Counted from the first letter of the stretch, positions 29,961 to 41,800 are shown. The stretch: 64,000 bases of DNA from Anaeramoeba ignava (GCA_028826165.1 JAPDFW010000101.1:1-64000), one strand, 5' to 3'. Numbers and translations: made by a program. Notes: generated by a model not told the origin, from the sequence alone.

Positions 29961-32900
29961 ATGGAAGATATTAAAGATCGAATAACTGAAGCAAAAGCAA
30001 GAATTAAAGAATTAAAAGAATCAATTCGACAAAAAAGTCAAGAATTAAACGATACAACTTGTAATTGAATTTAAAATTAAAATCAAAATTAAAATTAAAA
30101 TCAAAATTAAAATCAAAATTAAAATCAAAATTAAAATCAAAATCAAAATTAAAATTAAAATCAAAATCAAAATTAAAATTAAAATTAAAAATTAAAATTA
30201 AAATCAAAATTAAAATCAAAATTTAAAATTAAAATAAATCAAAATCAAAAATTAAAAAATTCAAAATCAAAATTAAAATTAATAAAATCAAAATCAAAAT
30301 CAAAATCAAAATTAAAATTAAAATTAAAATCAAAATCAAAATCAAAATTAAAATCAAAATTAAAATTAAAATAAAAATTAAAATCAAAATCAAAATTAAA
30401 ATCAAAATTAAAATCAAAATCAATTTCAAAATCAAAATTAAAATTAAAATCAAAATTAAAATTAAAATTTAAAATTAAAATTAAAAATCAAAATCAAAAT
30501 TAAAAATCAAAATCAAAATTAAAATTAAAATCAATTTCAAAAATCAAAATCAAAATCAAAATCAAAATCAAAATCAAAATTAAAATCAAAATTTCAAAAT
30601 CAAAATCAAAATCAAAATTAAAATCAAAATTAAAATCAAAATCAAAATCAAAATCAAAATTAAAATTAAAATTAAAATTTAAATTAAAATCTAAATCAAA
30701 AATCAAAATCAAAATCAAAATTAATATTAAAATCAAAATCAAAATTAAAATTAAAATTAAAATTAAAATTAAAATCAAAATCAAAATTAAAATTAAAATT
30801 TAAATTTAAAATTAAAATTAAAATTAAAATTTAAAATTAAAATCTAAATCAAAAATCAAAATCAAAATTAAAATTAAAATTAAAATTTAAAATTAAAATC
30901 TAAATCAAAAATCAAAATCAAAATCAAAATTAAAATTAAAATCAAAATCAAAATCAAAATTAAAATCGAATTTTCTCTTTTTTTTTTCTCTTAATGACAT
31001 TGATATAAATTGATTTAAACAGTAATTCATGCAGCTGCTAATGTCAAAGAATTTGACCCATCAATACTTGGAGTTCGTAGAGAATTAAAAGGTCATTTAG
31101 CAAAAATTTATGCAATGCATTGGTCAGAAGATAATACTCATCTTGTTTCTGCAGGCCAAGATGGAAGATTATTTGTTTGGAATGCATATACAAATAATAA
31201 AGTAAAAAATTCGTTAAAATTCAATTTAATTTTATTTTTCCTTTTTTTTAATTTTAATTTTAATTTAATTTATTATTTTTATTTTAGATTCATGTAATCG
31301 CTTTAAGATCTCATTGGGTAATGGGATGTGGTTATTCTCCTTCTGGAAATTTGATTGCCTCAGGTGGTTTAGATAATTTATGTACTATTTATAATGTTCG
31401 TTCAGAAGATCCCCAATTAAAGTATAAAATATTTTTTTTTTCTTCTTTTTTTATTTTATAAAATAAAAAAAATTTTTTTTTGTGGAATTTTTTTATTATA
31501 AAATCAAAATCAAAATTAAAATTCCATTCAAAAATCGATTTAAAATTAAAATTAAAATTAAAATTAAAATCAAAATTAAAATTCAAATTAAAATTAAAAT
31601 TAAAATTAAAATTAAAATTAAAATTAAAATTAAAATTAAAATTAAAATTAAAATTAAAATTAAAATTAAAATTAAAATTAAAATTAAAATTCATTTATAA
31701 AATTAAAATTAAAATTAAAATTAAAATTAAAATTAAAATTAAAATTTGAAATTAAAATCAAAATTATAGACCTTTATGCGAACTTTCAGCTCATACAGGA
31801 TATGTTTCTTCTTGTAGATTTTTAAATGATAATCAAATTTTAACCTCTTCAGGAGATATGAGTTGTATTCTTTGGGATATTGAAACATCAACAAAAATTA
31901 CAGAATTTGCAGATCATAATGGGGATGTTATGAGGTTAATTATTAAAATTAAAATTAAAATTTAAATTTAATATTAAAATTAAAATTCATTTATAATTAA
32001 AAATAAAATTAAAAATTAAATAGTATTTCTCTTCAAAAAGACAACAATATGTTTGTTTCTGGAGGAGCAGAAGGAGTTGCTAAATTATGGGATATTAAAT
32101 CAGGAAATTCAGTGGCAACTTTTGAAGGTCATCAAGCAGATATTAATTCAGTGAAGTAAACAAATTTATTTCAAAATTATTTCAAAATTTATTTCAAAAA
32201 TTATTTAAAAATTTATTTCAAAAATTATTTCAAAATTTATTTCAAAATTTATTTATAAAATTTATTTCAAAATTATTTATAAAATTTATTTATAAAATTA
32301 TTTATAAAATTTATTTATAAAATTATTTAAAAAATTTATTTAAAAATTTATTTAAAATTTATTTATAAAATTTATTTCAAAATTATTTATAAATTTATTT
32401 ATAAAATTCATTTCAAAATTTATTTCAAAATTTATTTAAAAATTGGTTTCAAAAATTTATTTCAAAATTTATTTCAAAAATTATTTCAAAATTTATTTCA
32501 AAATTTATTTAAAAATTATTTATAAATTTATTTCAAAATTGATTTATAAAATTGATTTCAAAATTATTTAAAATTTATTTAAAAATTTATTTATAAAATT
32601 TATTTATAAATTTATTTATAAAATTATTTATAAAATTATTTAAAAATTTATTTATAAAATTATTTATAAAATTATTTATAAAATTATTTATAAAATTATT
32701 TAAAAATTTATTTCAAAATTTATTTATAAAATTTATTTATAAAATTTATTTAAAAATTTATTTATAAAATTATTTATAAAATTATTTATAAATTATTTCA
32801 AAAATTATTTCAAATTTATTTAAAAATTATTTATAAAATTTATTTAAAAATTTATTTATAAAATTATTTCAAAATTTATTTCAAAATTTATTTCAAAATT

Positions 32901-33552
32901 TATTTAAAATTATTTATAAATTGATTTCAAAATTATTTATAAAATTATTTATAAAATTATTTATAAAATTATTTATAAAATTATTTATAAAATTATTTAT
33001 AAAATTATTTATAAAATTATTTAAAAATTTATTTATAAATTGATTTCAAAATTATTTAAAAATTTATTTATAAAATTATTTAAAAATTTATTTATAAAAT
33101 TATTTATAAAATTTATTTAAAAAATTTATTTATAAATTTATTTATAAATTTATTCAGGTTTTTCCCTGATGGTCAAGCTTTTGCAACAGGAAGTGATGAT
33201 GCAACTTGCAGAATATTTGATATAAGATCAGGAAGAGAATTAATTCAATTAACTAATGATGATATTCTTTGTGGAATTGGAGCAGTTGATTTTTCTTTAT
33301 CAGGAAGAATACTTTTTGGTGGTTATGATAATAATCATTGTTATGGATGGGATACACTTAAAGGTCATCAAGTTTTTGATTTGAAAAGTCATACAGAAAA
33401 GGTTTCTTGTCTTGGTGTTTCGAAAGATGGTTTTGCTTTATGCACAGGTTCTTGGGATAGAGAATTAAAAGTAATTTTTTTAAATTTTTTAAATTAATTT
33501 CTTAATTTTTAATTTCTTAATTTTTGCTTGTTCAATTTAGATTTGGGCTTGA
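29961..33552 (+). CDS. GNB1: Heterotrimeric G protein beta subunit
   Basis: Seven GT-AG exons: 29961-30060, 31023-31201, 31288-31421, 31770-31934, 32024-32155, 33158-33470 and 33541-33552. They total 1,035 nt (344 residues; animal G-beta ~340) with no frameshift. The N-terminal coiled coil is [20 protein letters not shown], the Ggamma-binding helix. Seven WD40 blades follow with family-specific wording: [88 protein letters not shown], and [12 protein letters not shown] closing the propeller. The last exon is only 12 nt and encodes the terminal IWA. It would form the G-beta-gamma dimer beneath GPCRs at the plasma membrane. No G-alpha or G-gamma gene lies nearby. Confidence 0.95.
30061..31022 (+). 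repeat. G-beta intron 1, (aaaatt/aaaatc)n repeat
   Basis: About 900 bp of aaaatt and aaaatc hexamers, then a short unique stretch (ttctctttttttt...ttgatttaaacag) that contains the polypyrimidine-like tract and acceptor. Joining gives ACT T|TA ATT CAT (TTLIHAAANV). Confidence 0.85.
32156..33157 (+). repeat. G-beta intron 5, 1 kb of tttatttataaaa / tttatttcaaaa repeats
   Basis: It lies between ...INSV and [12 protein letters not shown]. The array mixes units ending ataaaa and tcaaaa, with blocks of each type suggesting local homogenisation. The other introns (31202-31287, 31422-31769, 31935-32023, 33471-33540) are shorter, and the second of these again carries (aaaatt)n. Confidence 0.85.
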
Positions 33553-33832
33553 AAAAAAGTTCTCATTTTTGTTTTCTCTTTTCTTAAAAATTTTGAATTT
33601 AATTCTTTTCCAAAACAAAATTTTTTTTAATTAATTAATCAATTCATTTTTCATTTTTTTCATTTTTCATTTTTCATTTTTCATTTTTCATTTTTTCAAA
33701 GATTCGGTCCAAACATAAAGTGTAGTTTTTTTTTTATAATATTTTTTTCCTTTTGCTTCAAAAAAAAAAACTAAATCTTGCTTTTTTTATTAAAAAAAAA
33801 GTTTCCAAAAAAAAAATAAAAAATAAAACAAA
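33553..33832 (+). promoter_or_regulatory. Promoter region with six to seven tandem TTTTCAT elements
   Basis: 33645-33705 contains a run of ttttcat/tttttcat units. A T-rich stretch and a final A run before the ATG at 33833 follow. It lies between the G-beta stop and the RCC1-BTB start, both on the plus strand. Confidence 0.5.
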
Positions 33833-35662
33833 ATGAATGAAATTTTATTTTTTGGTTATAATCAAAATCCAAAACTTATCAAAAATAAACCAAATGAAAT
33901 AACAAAACCAGTTCAATTTAAATTTGAAAATGAAAATGAAAATGAAAATGAAAATGAAAATGAAAAACAAATTAAACAAATTTCAACAGGTTTCTTTTCA
34001 ACAATTTTCCTTTTTAAAAATGGAAAAGCAATAGAATATTTAAATAAAAATGATTCAAATCAAAATCCTCAAAAAATTCAAATTGAAAATATTCAAAAAG
34101 TAACTGTTGGTTTTCAAAATGAAGCTATTTTAACAAAAGAAGGAAATGGATTTGCCAAAGGAAAATATATTAATCCAAAAAATCCAAATAAATTTATCAA
34201 TATTTCATCATTAATTGAAGATATAAATGATAGAATAATTCAAGATATTGTTTCTGGTGCTAATTCAATTTACTTATTAACTTCAAATCAAAATGCTTAT
34301 GGTATTGGTTCAAATCAATATTGTCAACTTGGTTTTGATTCTATAACATTCAGAAAAACAGAAAAACTAATTTTAATGATGAAAAATGTTTCTAAAATAT
34401 TTTCAGGAATTTCTTCTCAATCATTTTTTCTTTTAAATTCAAATCAAGAATTATTTGGATCAGGAAATAATTTCTATGGTCAACTTGGATTAGGAAAATC
34501 AAGAAAAGAAACAAAAATCCAAAAATTAACTAAAATCCAAAATATTCCAAAAGGCAAAATAATTGATATTCAATGTGAAAATTCTTTTTCAATAATGTTG
34601 ATTGAAAATGAAAATGAAAATGAAAATCCAAAAAGAAAACTTTATTCATGTGGATATTGGGAATATAATGGACTCGACAAATATCAAGATACAAATGAAT
34701 TTACTGAAATCAAATCATCTTTATTTGAAAATGATGATAATATTATTGATTTTTCTTGTGGATTTAATCATACTTTGATTTTAACTTCCAATTCAAAATT
34801 AATAGGTTTTGGTCGTAACTTATTTGGTAAATTAGGAATTGAAGATACAAATAATCAATATATTCCAATTCAAATTGAACTTCCTAAATTAAGATTTAAT
34901 GAAGATGTTTCTAATTATCATATTTTTTGTGGTTATGATAATTCATTTCTTTATTATTCTCCTTCTTTTTCCAATCTTGAAGAAGATTTGATAAAATTAT
35001 TTGAAAGAAAAGAATTTTGTGATATTTCATTTAAAACCAAAAACGGAGAAATAATTGAATCTCATAAATTAATATTGAAATATAGATTAAATCAAAATGA
35101 AAATCAAAATCAAATTGAAAAACTTAAAGAAATTATTTCAAATAAATCAATTAAAGAATCAAATCAAATATTTGAAATGATTTATTCAAACAGAATAATA
35201 AATCCAATATTATATTCCGAAATTAAAGAAATTATAAATTCAAATGAAAAAATTGAAGAAACAATGAAAAGAATTTATTTAAATGAAAATGAAAAAGAAA
35301 ATGATAAAGATTTTATTATTGAAAAAAAAGAAAAACAATATAAATTCCCTAAATTAATATTAATAATGAGAAGTGAATTATATCGAGGAATGTTTTTATC
35401 TGTTACAGAAGATAAATCTAATAAAGTTACAGATTATAGTGAATTAAGTAATAAATCATTTCAAATATTTGAATATTGGATTTATTCAAATCAAATTAAA
35501 GAAGGAATTGAAATTACAAAAGAAATTATTGATGAAATTCAAATTGGAATTGATTATTTTCAATTAAATCAAACAAATCCAAATTTATTTGATTTATTAA
35601 TTAAAAAATTTAATAATCAAAATCAAAATCAAAATCTAAAATTAAAATTAAAATTAATTTGA
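33833..35662 (+). CDS. RCC1-repeat protein with two BTB modules
   Basis: A single-exon, intact 609-residue protein. Residues ~1-380 carry RCC1-like blades (IGSNQYCQLGFDS, GSGNNFYGQLGLGKSRKE, SCGYWEYNGLDKY, GFGRNLFGKLGIED). Residues ~382-480 are a first, divergent BTB (FCDISFKTKNGEIIESHKLI). Residues ~495-600 are a second BTB (YKFPKLILIMRSELYRGMF, TDYSELSNKSFQIFEYWI). The tail is Asn-Gln then Leu-Lys rich, produced by aaaatt/aatcaa repeats that run into the stop codon. There is a short Asn-Glu run at residues 32-43. RCC1-BTB proteins (RCBTB type) are candidate Cullin-3 adaptors or exchange-factor-like proteins; the tandem BTB is a local family trait. It is the intact counterpart of the broken copy at 160-2854. 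The 3' end converges with the surface-protein gene 72 bp away. Confidence 0.85.
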   Translation: MNEILFFGYNQNPKLIKNKPNEITKPVQFKFENENENENENENEKQIKQISTGFFSTIFLFKNGKAIEYLNKNDSNQNPQKIQIENIQKVTVGFQNEAILTKEGNGFAKGKYINPKNPNKFINISSLIEDINDRIIQDIVSGANSIYLLTSNQNAYGIGSNQYCQLGFDSITFRKTEKLILMMKNVSKIFSGISSQSFFLLNSNQELFGSGNNFYGQLGLGKSRKETKIQKLTKIQNIPKGKIIDIQCENSFSIMLIENENENENPKRKLYSCGYWEYNGLDKYQDTNEFTEIKSSLFENDDNIIDFSCGFNHTLILTSNSKLIGFGRNLFGKLGIEDTNNQYIPIQIELPKLRFNEDVSNYHIFCGYDNSFLYYSPSFSNLEEDLIKLFERKEFCDISFKTKNGEIIESHKLILKYRLNQNENQNQIEKLKEIISNKSIKESNQIFEMIYSNRIINPILYSEIKEIINSNEKIEETMKRIYLNENEKENDKDFIIEKKEKQYKFPKLILIMRSELYRGMFLSVTEDKSNKVTDYSELSNKSFQIFEYWIYSNQIKEGIEITKEIIDEIQIGIDYFQLNQTNPNLFDLLIKKFNNQNQNQNLKLKLKLI

Positions 35663-35734
35663 TTTGATTTTGGTTTTCATTTTTTGAATTTGGAAAAGAA
35701 AAGAAAGAAGAAAAATAAAGAAAAATTTCTTTTC

Positions 35735-38390
35735 TCAAAGAACAATTGCTTTTGCTTTTCGTTTGTTTTTTGATTTTTTGATTCTTTGCTTAATTAAAAT
35801 AATTGAAATAATAATTCCTGAAATAACAATAACAGGAATAATTATTCCAATAACTATTACTGTTGTATTAGTTGAATTTTCAGTTGGTGATGTTATATAA
35901 TTTATTATTATTGAAGTTGATGAGTTAATTCCTGAATATTCATTAAATGAACAATTTAAATCAGCAGATGAATAAATTGAAATTTCATAATAATCTCCAG
36001 AGTTTAATCCTTCTGAAATTGAATAATTTGTTGTTAAATTTGATAAACAAATTGTTGATGAATTATAAGTAAATGAATATGCTTCTAATCCTGTTGATAA
36101 AATAAGTGGATCCCATTCACATTCAAATCCACATATTAATGATAAACAATTTAATGAAGTAATATTTCCTAATTTAGCTTTGGTTGATATAATTGAACTT
36201 GGCTCTCCTAAATATTCTATTTCACAATTCAAATCTGCACATCCTCTAATTGAAATATTATATTCAACATTTCCTGATATTCCATTTATTGTTCCAATTA
36301 CTTCATTTCCACTTAAATTTAGTGTTGTAAAATTTTGCCAACTTTCTTGATTATCAAGTGAAATTGAATAATTTTGAGCATGTGTTAATTTTGTAAAATT
36401 TAATTCAATTTCTTCAATTTTAGGAATCCATTCATAAATTGTTGGAGCTGTTGGTAAACTGTCTGTTGTTATTGGAAATGTTGAAATATCTCCACATCTT
36501 CCATTTGAGTCACATGCGGATACATTGATTTGATATTCTTGATTTGGTAATTGAGCTGTGAATGCTTGATTTGTTTGTGTTGGTTGATAATTTCCTGAAT
36601 CATCTTGTGAAATTGCTTGATAACTAAAATTATAATAAGATGGAATTGAACAATTAATTGGTTGATCCCAAGTACAATTAATATCTATTGAATATGAAAT
36701 TGAGCATATTAAATTTGAAACTTCTTCAAATAATAATGAAATTGTAGATTCAGAAATTTCTCCTTGATCTTCTCCTTCGCATTCATTTGTTCTACATCCA
36801 CAAATTGAAATATTATAATCATTCCCACATTCAATATCATTTAAAAGATAGGAAATTGATGAATTATCAACTGAAATGAAAGATATTAATTCAGGTTCAT
36901 ATTGATTGAAATAAGAAAGATTATAATGATCAAGATGAGGAATTTCTTCAATTATCTGGACATTTGGATAACTCCAAGTAGCATTAATTGAATAATTTGA
37001 TGGATTTGATAATTCGAAATTTTGAACAGAATCAATTCTTGTAATTAAATTAATAGAAGAAGAAGGTTCACCACATTTCATTGATGATTTATCACAAGCT
37101 TGAATTTGAATTGAATAATATTCATTTCCAGTAATATTATCATAAATTGAAGAATTAAATTCTTGATAATAAACATTCCCATCTTCAAGAATTGGAGTAT
37201 CAATATCAATCCAATCAACTCCATAATTAATTTGATATTTCAAATTTGAAATTTGAATTTCATCCCAATAACAATCAAATGATGAAAACAAAGAAGAACA
37301 ATTAATAGCATTAACTTGGGGAATCAAAATTAGTTCATAAACCAATGCTTGATCATCATCAGTTCCAACAACAACAAAATTTTCATAACTTGAAACACTC
37401 CTCCCAAAACCAGAAATTGAAGGTTCACTTAAAATTTGTTCAAGATTCCAAATTGGTTCATTATATCTGTAAATAAATGCTTGATTTGCATCATCAGTAC
37501 CAACAACAAGAAGATCTTGATAAATTGAAACAGAATATCCAAAATTTGAAATTGAAGGTTCACTGAAAATTTGTTCTTGATTAAAATATGATCCATTATA
37601 TCTGTAAGTAAATACTTTGCTTTCACCATAAGTACCAACAGCAATAGCATCTTCATAAATTGAAACAGTATATCCAAAATCTGAAATTGATTCACTCAAA
37701 ATTTGTTCTTGATTAAAATGTGATCCATTATATCTGTAAACAAATACTTCACTTGCACCATCAGTACTACCAACAACAATAACATCTTCATAAATTGAAA
37801 CAGAAGATCCAGAATCTGGGGGCCATCTGATCAAATTTTGTTCTTGATTAAAATGTGTTCCATTATATCTGTAAACAAATACTTCACTTGCACCATCAGT
37901 ACCAACAACAATAACATTTTGATAAATTAAAACAGTAGATCCAAAACCAGGAATTGAAGGTTCATCAAAAATTTGTTCTTGATTAAAATGTGTTCCATTA
38001 TATCTGTAAACAAATACTTCACTTGCACCATCAGTACCAACAACAATAACATCTTCATAAATTGAAACAGAATATCCAAAACCAGAAATTGAAGGTTCAT
38101 CAAAAATTTGTTCTTGATTAAAATGTGTTCCATTATATCTGTAAATAAATGCTTGTTTTGCACCAAAAGCTCCAATAGCAAGAATATCTTCATAAATTGA
38201 AATAGAAGATCCAAAATCTCCTGAACTTGTATAATTATTGATTAATTTCCAAGAATAATCAATTGAAGAATAAGAATTATATCTTTTTGTTGTTATTTGT
38301 TTTGTTGAAATTTCTTGAGTTTGAATTGATTGAATTTAAAATGATATTAATTATTATTATTATTGAAAGAATAATTTTTATTGATTTCAT
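35735..38390 (-). CDS. Type I membrane protein: FG-GAP-like beta-propeller, fibronectin III domains, C-terminal TM helix
   Basis: Read on the minus strand from ATG 38390 (MKSIKIILSIIIIINIIL, a signal peptide). The mature frame starts QSIQTQEIS; one base seems to be gained or lost near 38340 between the two. Seven ~44-residue blades follow, consensus GFGYSVSIYEDVIVVGTDGA then EVFVYRYNGTHFNQEQ. These are FG-GAP-like and enough for one propeller. Then come several ~90-residue fibronectin III-like domains rich in Cys and N-glycosylation sites (SNPSNYSINATWSYPN, EVSNLICSISYSIDINCTWD, LNCLSLICGFECEWD). One membrane helix (VIVIGIIIPVIVISGIIISI) and a basic tail (KQRIKKSKNKRKAKAIVL) end the protein. 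It is predicted to sit in the plasma membrane with a large ectodomain, plausibly an adhesion or surface-recognition protein with an integrin-alpha-like head. No known family name is claimed. Confidence 0.8.
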
Positions 38391-38411
38391 TCTTTTTTTT
38401 TTAAATAAAAA

Positions 38412-38820
38412 GAGGAAAAATAAAAAGAAGAATAAATAAATTAATTAAAATTTGTTTTTTAAATAGAAAATGAATTTACTTTTGTTTCTGTTATTATTAT
38501 TATTAAAATAAGAATAAAAGAAGAACAAATAAATAATTTTGTTTTTGAAAAGTGGATAAAAAAAATAAAAAAAAGAAGAAGAAGAATAAATTAATTAAAA
38601 TTGTTTTTTGAATAGAAAATGAATTTACTTTTGTTTCTGTTATTATTATTATTATTAAAATAAGAATAAAAGAAGAACAAATAAATAATTTTGTTTTTGA
38701 AAAGTGGATAAAAAAAATAAATAAAAGAAGAAGAAGAATAAATTAAAATTTGTTTTTTAAATAGAAAATGAATTTACTTTTGTTTCTGTTATTATTATTA
38801 TTATTAAAATAAGAAAGAAA
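38412..38820. repeat. 149-bp direct repeat, ~2.7 copies, each with a Leu-rich micro-ORF, upstream of XPB
   Basis: Three copies of a unit with the core 'aatagaaaATGaatttactt...aaaataag' at a spacing of exactly 149 bp. Each holds the same tiny frame, [13 protein letters not shown] (one extra Leu in copies 2 and 3): 38470-38511, 38619-38663 and 38768-38812. The copies differ mostly by TTA-triplet number and A-run length, so they are recent. They fill the divergent region between the surface-protein gene (start 38390, minus) and XPB (start 38871, plus). Confidence 0.85.
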
Positions 38821-38870
38821 AAATGATTTATTTTTTTTTCATTTTTTTCTTTTCATTTTTTTTAAAAGAA

Positions 38871-41800
38871 ATGTCAAAAAAAAATCAATCAAATTTTTAT
38901 ACAGGAATAAGTACTTGTACAAGAGATTCAGATGTAACAAATCAACCAAAAATAAAAAAGACAAGAAAAGCCAAGAAAAATATTAAAGAAAATATTAAAG
39001 AAAATATTAAAGAAAATAATAAAGAAAATAATAAAGAAAATAATAAAGAAAATAATAATGAAAATAATAAAGAAAATAACAAAGAAATTATTAATGAAAA
39101 ATTAAAAGAAAAATTTCAATATGGATTCCATAATTTAAAACTTAAACAAAATCATGAAACAAGACCAATTTGGTTAACAAATGATAGACATATTTTTCTT
39201 GAAGCATTTTCACCAGTTTATAAAGAAGCAAATGATTTTTTAATAACAATTTCTGATCCAATATCAAGACCTTATTTAATTCATGAATTCCATATCACTG
39301 CATATTCATTATATGCAGCAGTTTCTGTTGGATTGGAAACAGAAAATATTCTTGAAGTATTGGAAAAATTATCAAAAAATTATATTCCTTCTGAAGTTGC
39401 TGATTTTATTGTCAAATCAACTGAAAATTATGGAAAATTGAAATTAGTTTTGAAAAATCAAAAGTTTTTTCTTGAAACTGAATTTGAAGGTGTTTTGGAA
39501 AATTTAATGCAAGATGATGAATTGAGACAAACAGTTGTTTATCCAAAAGATGAAAATGAAAATACTGAAAATGAGCAAAATAAAAATTCTGTTGGATTTA
39601 ATCACCAAAATTTAATCAAAACATCAAGAATGAGAATTGCCAAAAAGGATATTTTTGGAAACAATTTCCAAGATGCTTTTAATCCAAAATATACTGAAAA
39701 AAACATTAATACTATTGATATAGATGAAGATGATGAGGATGATGATGATTCAATCATTAAAAATATTCGAAGTTTAGAAATCGAAACCAAAAAAGTTGAG
39801 AAAGTAAAAGAAAAATGTATTAATTTGGATTTTCCAGCTTTAGAAGAATATGATTTTCGAATTGATAATGCACCAAGTTTGAATATAAATTTGAGAGAAA
39901 CAACCCAAATTAGAAATTATCAAGAAAAATGTTTAAGTAAAATGTTTGGAAGAGGAAGAGCACGTTCAGGTAAAAAATACAATTGAATTAAGAATACCCA
40001 AAAAAATTTATATTATTCTTTTTTGATAAATAAGGAATTATTGTTCTTCCTTGTGGAGCTGGGAAATGCTTTGGATATAATACTCCAATTTTAATGTTTA
40101 ATGGGGAAATCAAAATGGTTCAAGATATTGAAATTAATGATCTTTTAATGGGAGATGATTCAAAACCAAGAAGAGTTCTTCAAACAGTTTCTGGTGAAGA
40201 ACAACTTTATAGAATTAATCAAGAAAATGGTGATTCTTATGTTGTTAATGAATCTCATATTTTATGTTTGAATTATAATGGAGTTAATGTTGATATTTCA
40301 ATGAAAGATTATTTTAGAAATTTACAAAAAGAAAAATTTAGAGGATATAAAGTTCCTGTTGATTTTGCTTTCCAAAATATTGAAGGTGTTGATCCTTATC
40401 TTTTTGGATATTTTTTCATGTTAATAAAACCTGGAATGATACAAAATGAAAAAATCAAAATCAAAATTGAAAATGAAAATTTTAGAAATCATTTCATTTC
40501 CAAATTAAAATATTCAAAAATAACTTTTATTGAAACAAATGAAGGAGATTTAATTTTGGAAATTGGGAATTTATTGTTTATTAAAGAAATTATTGAAAAT
40601 GATGGGAAAATGATAAATAAATATAAATGTAATTCAAGAAATATTCAAAAAGAAATTCTTGCAGGTATTTTAGATTGTGTTGGGAATTTAGATTCAAAAA
40701 ATCATGAATACTCAATATTTTTCAATAAAGAAAATTTAAATGAAAAAGAAAAAATGAATGATGTAATTTATATTTCTCGTTCACAAGGATATTATGTTTC
40801 AATTTTTAAGAATAAAATTACAATATCTGGGAAATTTATTGAAGATATTCCTGTTCAAAAATTAGAAATGAAAATGAAAATGAATTATAATGAAAATTTT
40901 GAAGGAAATGAAGAGAAATTAAATTTATTAACAAAAATAGAAGTTGAAAAATTAAAAGTGGATAAATATTATGGATTTTTAATTGATAGAAACCATAGAT
41001 TTTTATTAGGAGATTTTACAGTTACACATAATTCATTAGTTGGAATAGCAGCATCATGTACAATTAATAAAAGCACACTTGTTTGTTGTACATCTGGGTA
41101 AAATATTCAAATTCAAATTTCAAATTTCAATTCAAAATTTTAATATAAAATAATTTAATAAAAAAAAGAGTTGCTGTTGAACAATGGAAAAATCAATACA
41201 AACAATGGACAAATATATCAGATGATTCAATCGCTAGATTTACAGCAACAACAAAAGAATTATTCAAAACAGAAGCAGGAGTAATGATAACAACATATTC
41301 AATGATATCATTTCAAGGAAATCGCTCAGAAGATTCAAAAGAAATCATGCAAGAAATCCAAAACAAAGATTGGGGATTATTAGTATTGGATGAAGTGCAT
41401 GTTGTTCCAGCAGAAACATTTAGAAAAACAATATCAATTGCAAAATCACATGTTAAATTAGGATTAACAGCAACATTAGTAAGAGAAGATGAAAGAATAG
41501 CAGATTTGAATTTCTTGATTGGCCCAAAATTATATGAAGCAAATTGGCAAGATCTGCAAAGAAACGGATATATCGCTAAGGTTCAATGCGCAGAAGTTTG
41601 GTGTCCAATGACAACTAATTTTTTTAATGAATACTTAAAATCAGACAGTGTTCATCGTAAAATATTATTGTTTGTTATGAATCCCTCTAAGATTCAGGCT
41701 TGTGAATATTTGATAAGATATCATGAAAGTTGTGGTGATAAAATACTCATTTTTTCAGACAGTGTTTATGCTCTTCTGTTTTATTCGAAAAAACTAAATA

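Noticed and set aside
37927-38214. Leu-rich minus-strand frame over the propeller blades
   Set aside because: It is the wrong frame of the blade repeats; the conserved GFGYSVSIYEDV frame runs through the same DNA but lacks an ATG.
38823-38870. Upstream in-frame ATG of XPB giving a poly-Phe leader
   Set aside because: The segment is the T-rich CATTTT promoter-like element; ATG 38871 follows it as in other genes.
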